NCBI GenBank assembly: GCA_022829145.1
Contig: CM040742.1
Location: forward strand, 14,364,131-14,428,130
Reading direction: 5' to 3'
Length of the DNA: 64,000 nt
Origin: Albula goreensis
Taxonomy: Eukaryota; Chordata; Actinopteri; Albuliformes; Albulidae
This document shows, one piece after another, positions 63,563-64,000 of this stretch. Numbering within the stretch: the stretch's first letter is position 1; each line of letters begins with the position of its first letter. Under the pieces are notes generated by a model. The model saw nothing but the letters and a program-made list of their open reading frames with translations. It was not told the DNA's origin and did not search any database. A program made the position numbers and the translations under genes.

Positions 63563-64000
63563 TTGTTCCGATTACAAGATGATGATTAGTGCGCACATCT
63601 TAGGGCAATTCTGTTACCGTCACCATGTCACCCATAATACCCCACAGTAAGGACTGTGGGAGCGTTCTCTGGCCAGTGCTAATCCAGCACAGGTGTCCTC
63701 AGTGGCTTTAAAAATGGAGCCGTTTTTCCCTTTTGGCAAAACGTCACACAAGCTGAGCTATTAGGCAGCGTCCATCGAGGAAGTTTGATCCCAGCATAAA
63801 ATCTCGCCCCCGCCATGAAATGATGACAGCCCACATGAAAAGGTCCCATGTTGGGTCAAGTTAGACAAAACATACTTTGGATACCGAGACTGGATACCGA
63901 GACGGTAATCGTGTGATATTGTAGCTGTTTGCAGTGAGAATGGAGTGGTCTAAACTGGACTGTGTGGGCGGGCAGCCAGGGGGAGACCACACAAAGGCCT
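63017..64000 (+). other. dpysl3 intron 3, to window edge
   Basis: Intronic sequence with a CA repeat at 63526-63559. Exon 4 is not reached. Confidence 0.8.
63526..63559. repeat. (CA)n microsatellite
   Basis: About 16 CA units in dpysl3 intron 3. Confidence 0.92.

Overview
This is nuclear DNA of a ray-finned fish. The genes have vertebrate GT-AG introns and encode clear vertebrate orthologues, but jakmip2 spans only about 23 kb of coding interval, far more compact than in mammals. The spacer DNA carries fish-type repeats: a tRNA-derived SINE, a CATC-tailed repeat, foldback elements, and long CA, GA and ATTC microsatellites. I cannot name the species. There are no prokaryotic features, no RNA genes and no intact autonomous transposon.

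Two neuronal genes lie head to tail on the + strand. The first is jakmip2 (Janus kinase and microtubule interacting protein 2, also called NECC1). I could rebuild it from start codon to stop codon as 20 coding exons (15227-37935, 821 codons), followed by a probable 3'UTR exon (38768 to about 40825). The second is dpysl3 (CRMP4). Both alternative first exons are present: the long-isoform exon at 48536-48886 and the short-isoform exon at 54849-54887. Shared exons 2 (61915-62003) and 3 (62832-63016) follow, and the rest of the gene lies beyond the right edge.

Layout: 1-15103 is 5' flank or an untranslated upstream part of jakmip2, with scattered repeats and a GC-rich candidate promoter near 12.6-13.1 kb. 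15104 to about 40825 is jakmip2. About 40826-47100 is intergenic. 47100-48535 is a CpG-rich 5' region for the long dpysl3 transcript. 48536-64000 is the 5' half of dpysl3, including the internal promoter region at about 54.2-54.8 kb.

JAKMIP2 is a long coiled-coil protein of neural and neuroendocrine cells. CRMP4 is a cytosolic actin and microtubule regulator of growing axons. As I recall, JAKMIP and DPYSL genes sit side by side in three human paralogous regions, so this pair is ancient synteny, not an operon-like unit.

I see no new biological system. The observations most worth testing concern splicing of jakmip2: a candidate 33-nt in-frame microexon (25732-25764) behind a roughly 440-nt CU-rich tract; a hydrophobic C-terminal exon that also follows a CU-rich tract and could be swapped for a second, 54-codon terminus; phase-0 boundaries throughout; and several exons whose splice sites adjoin simple or tandem repeats.
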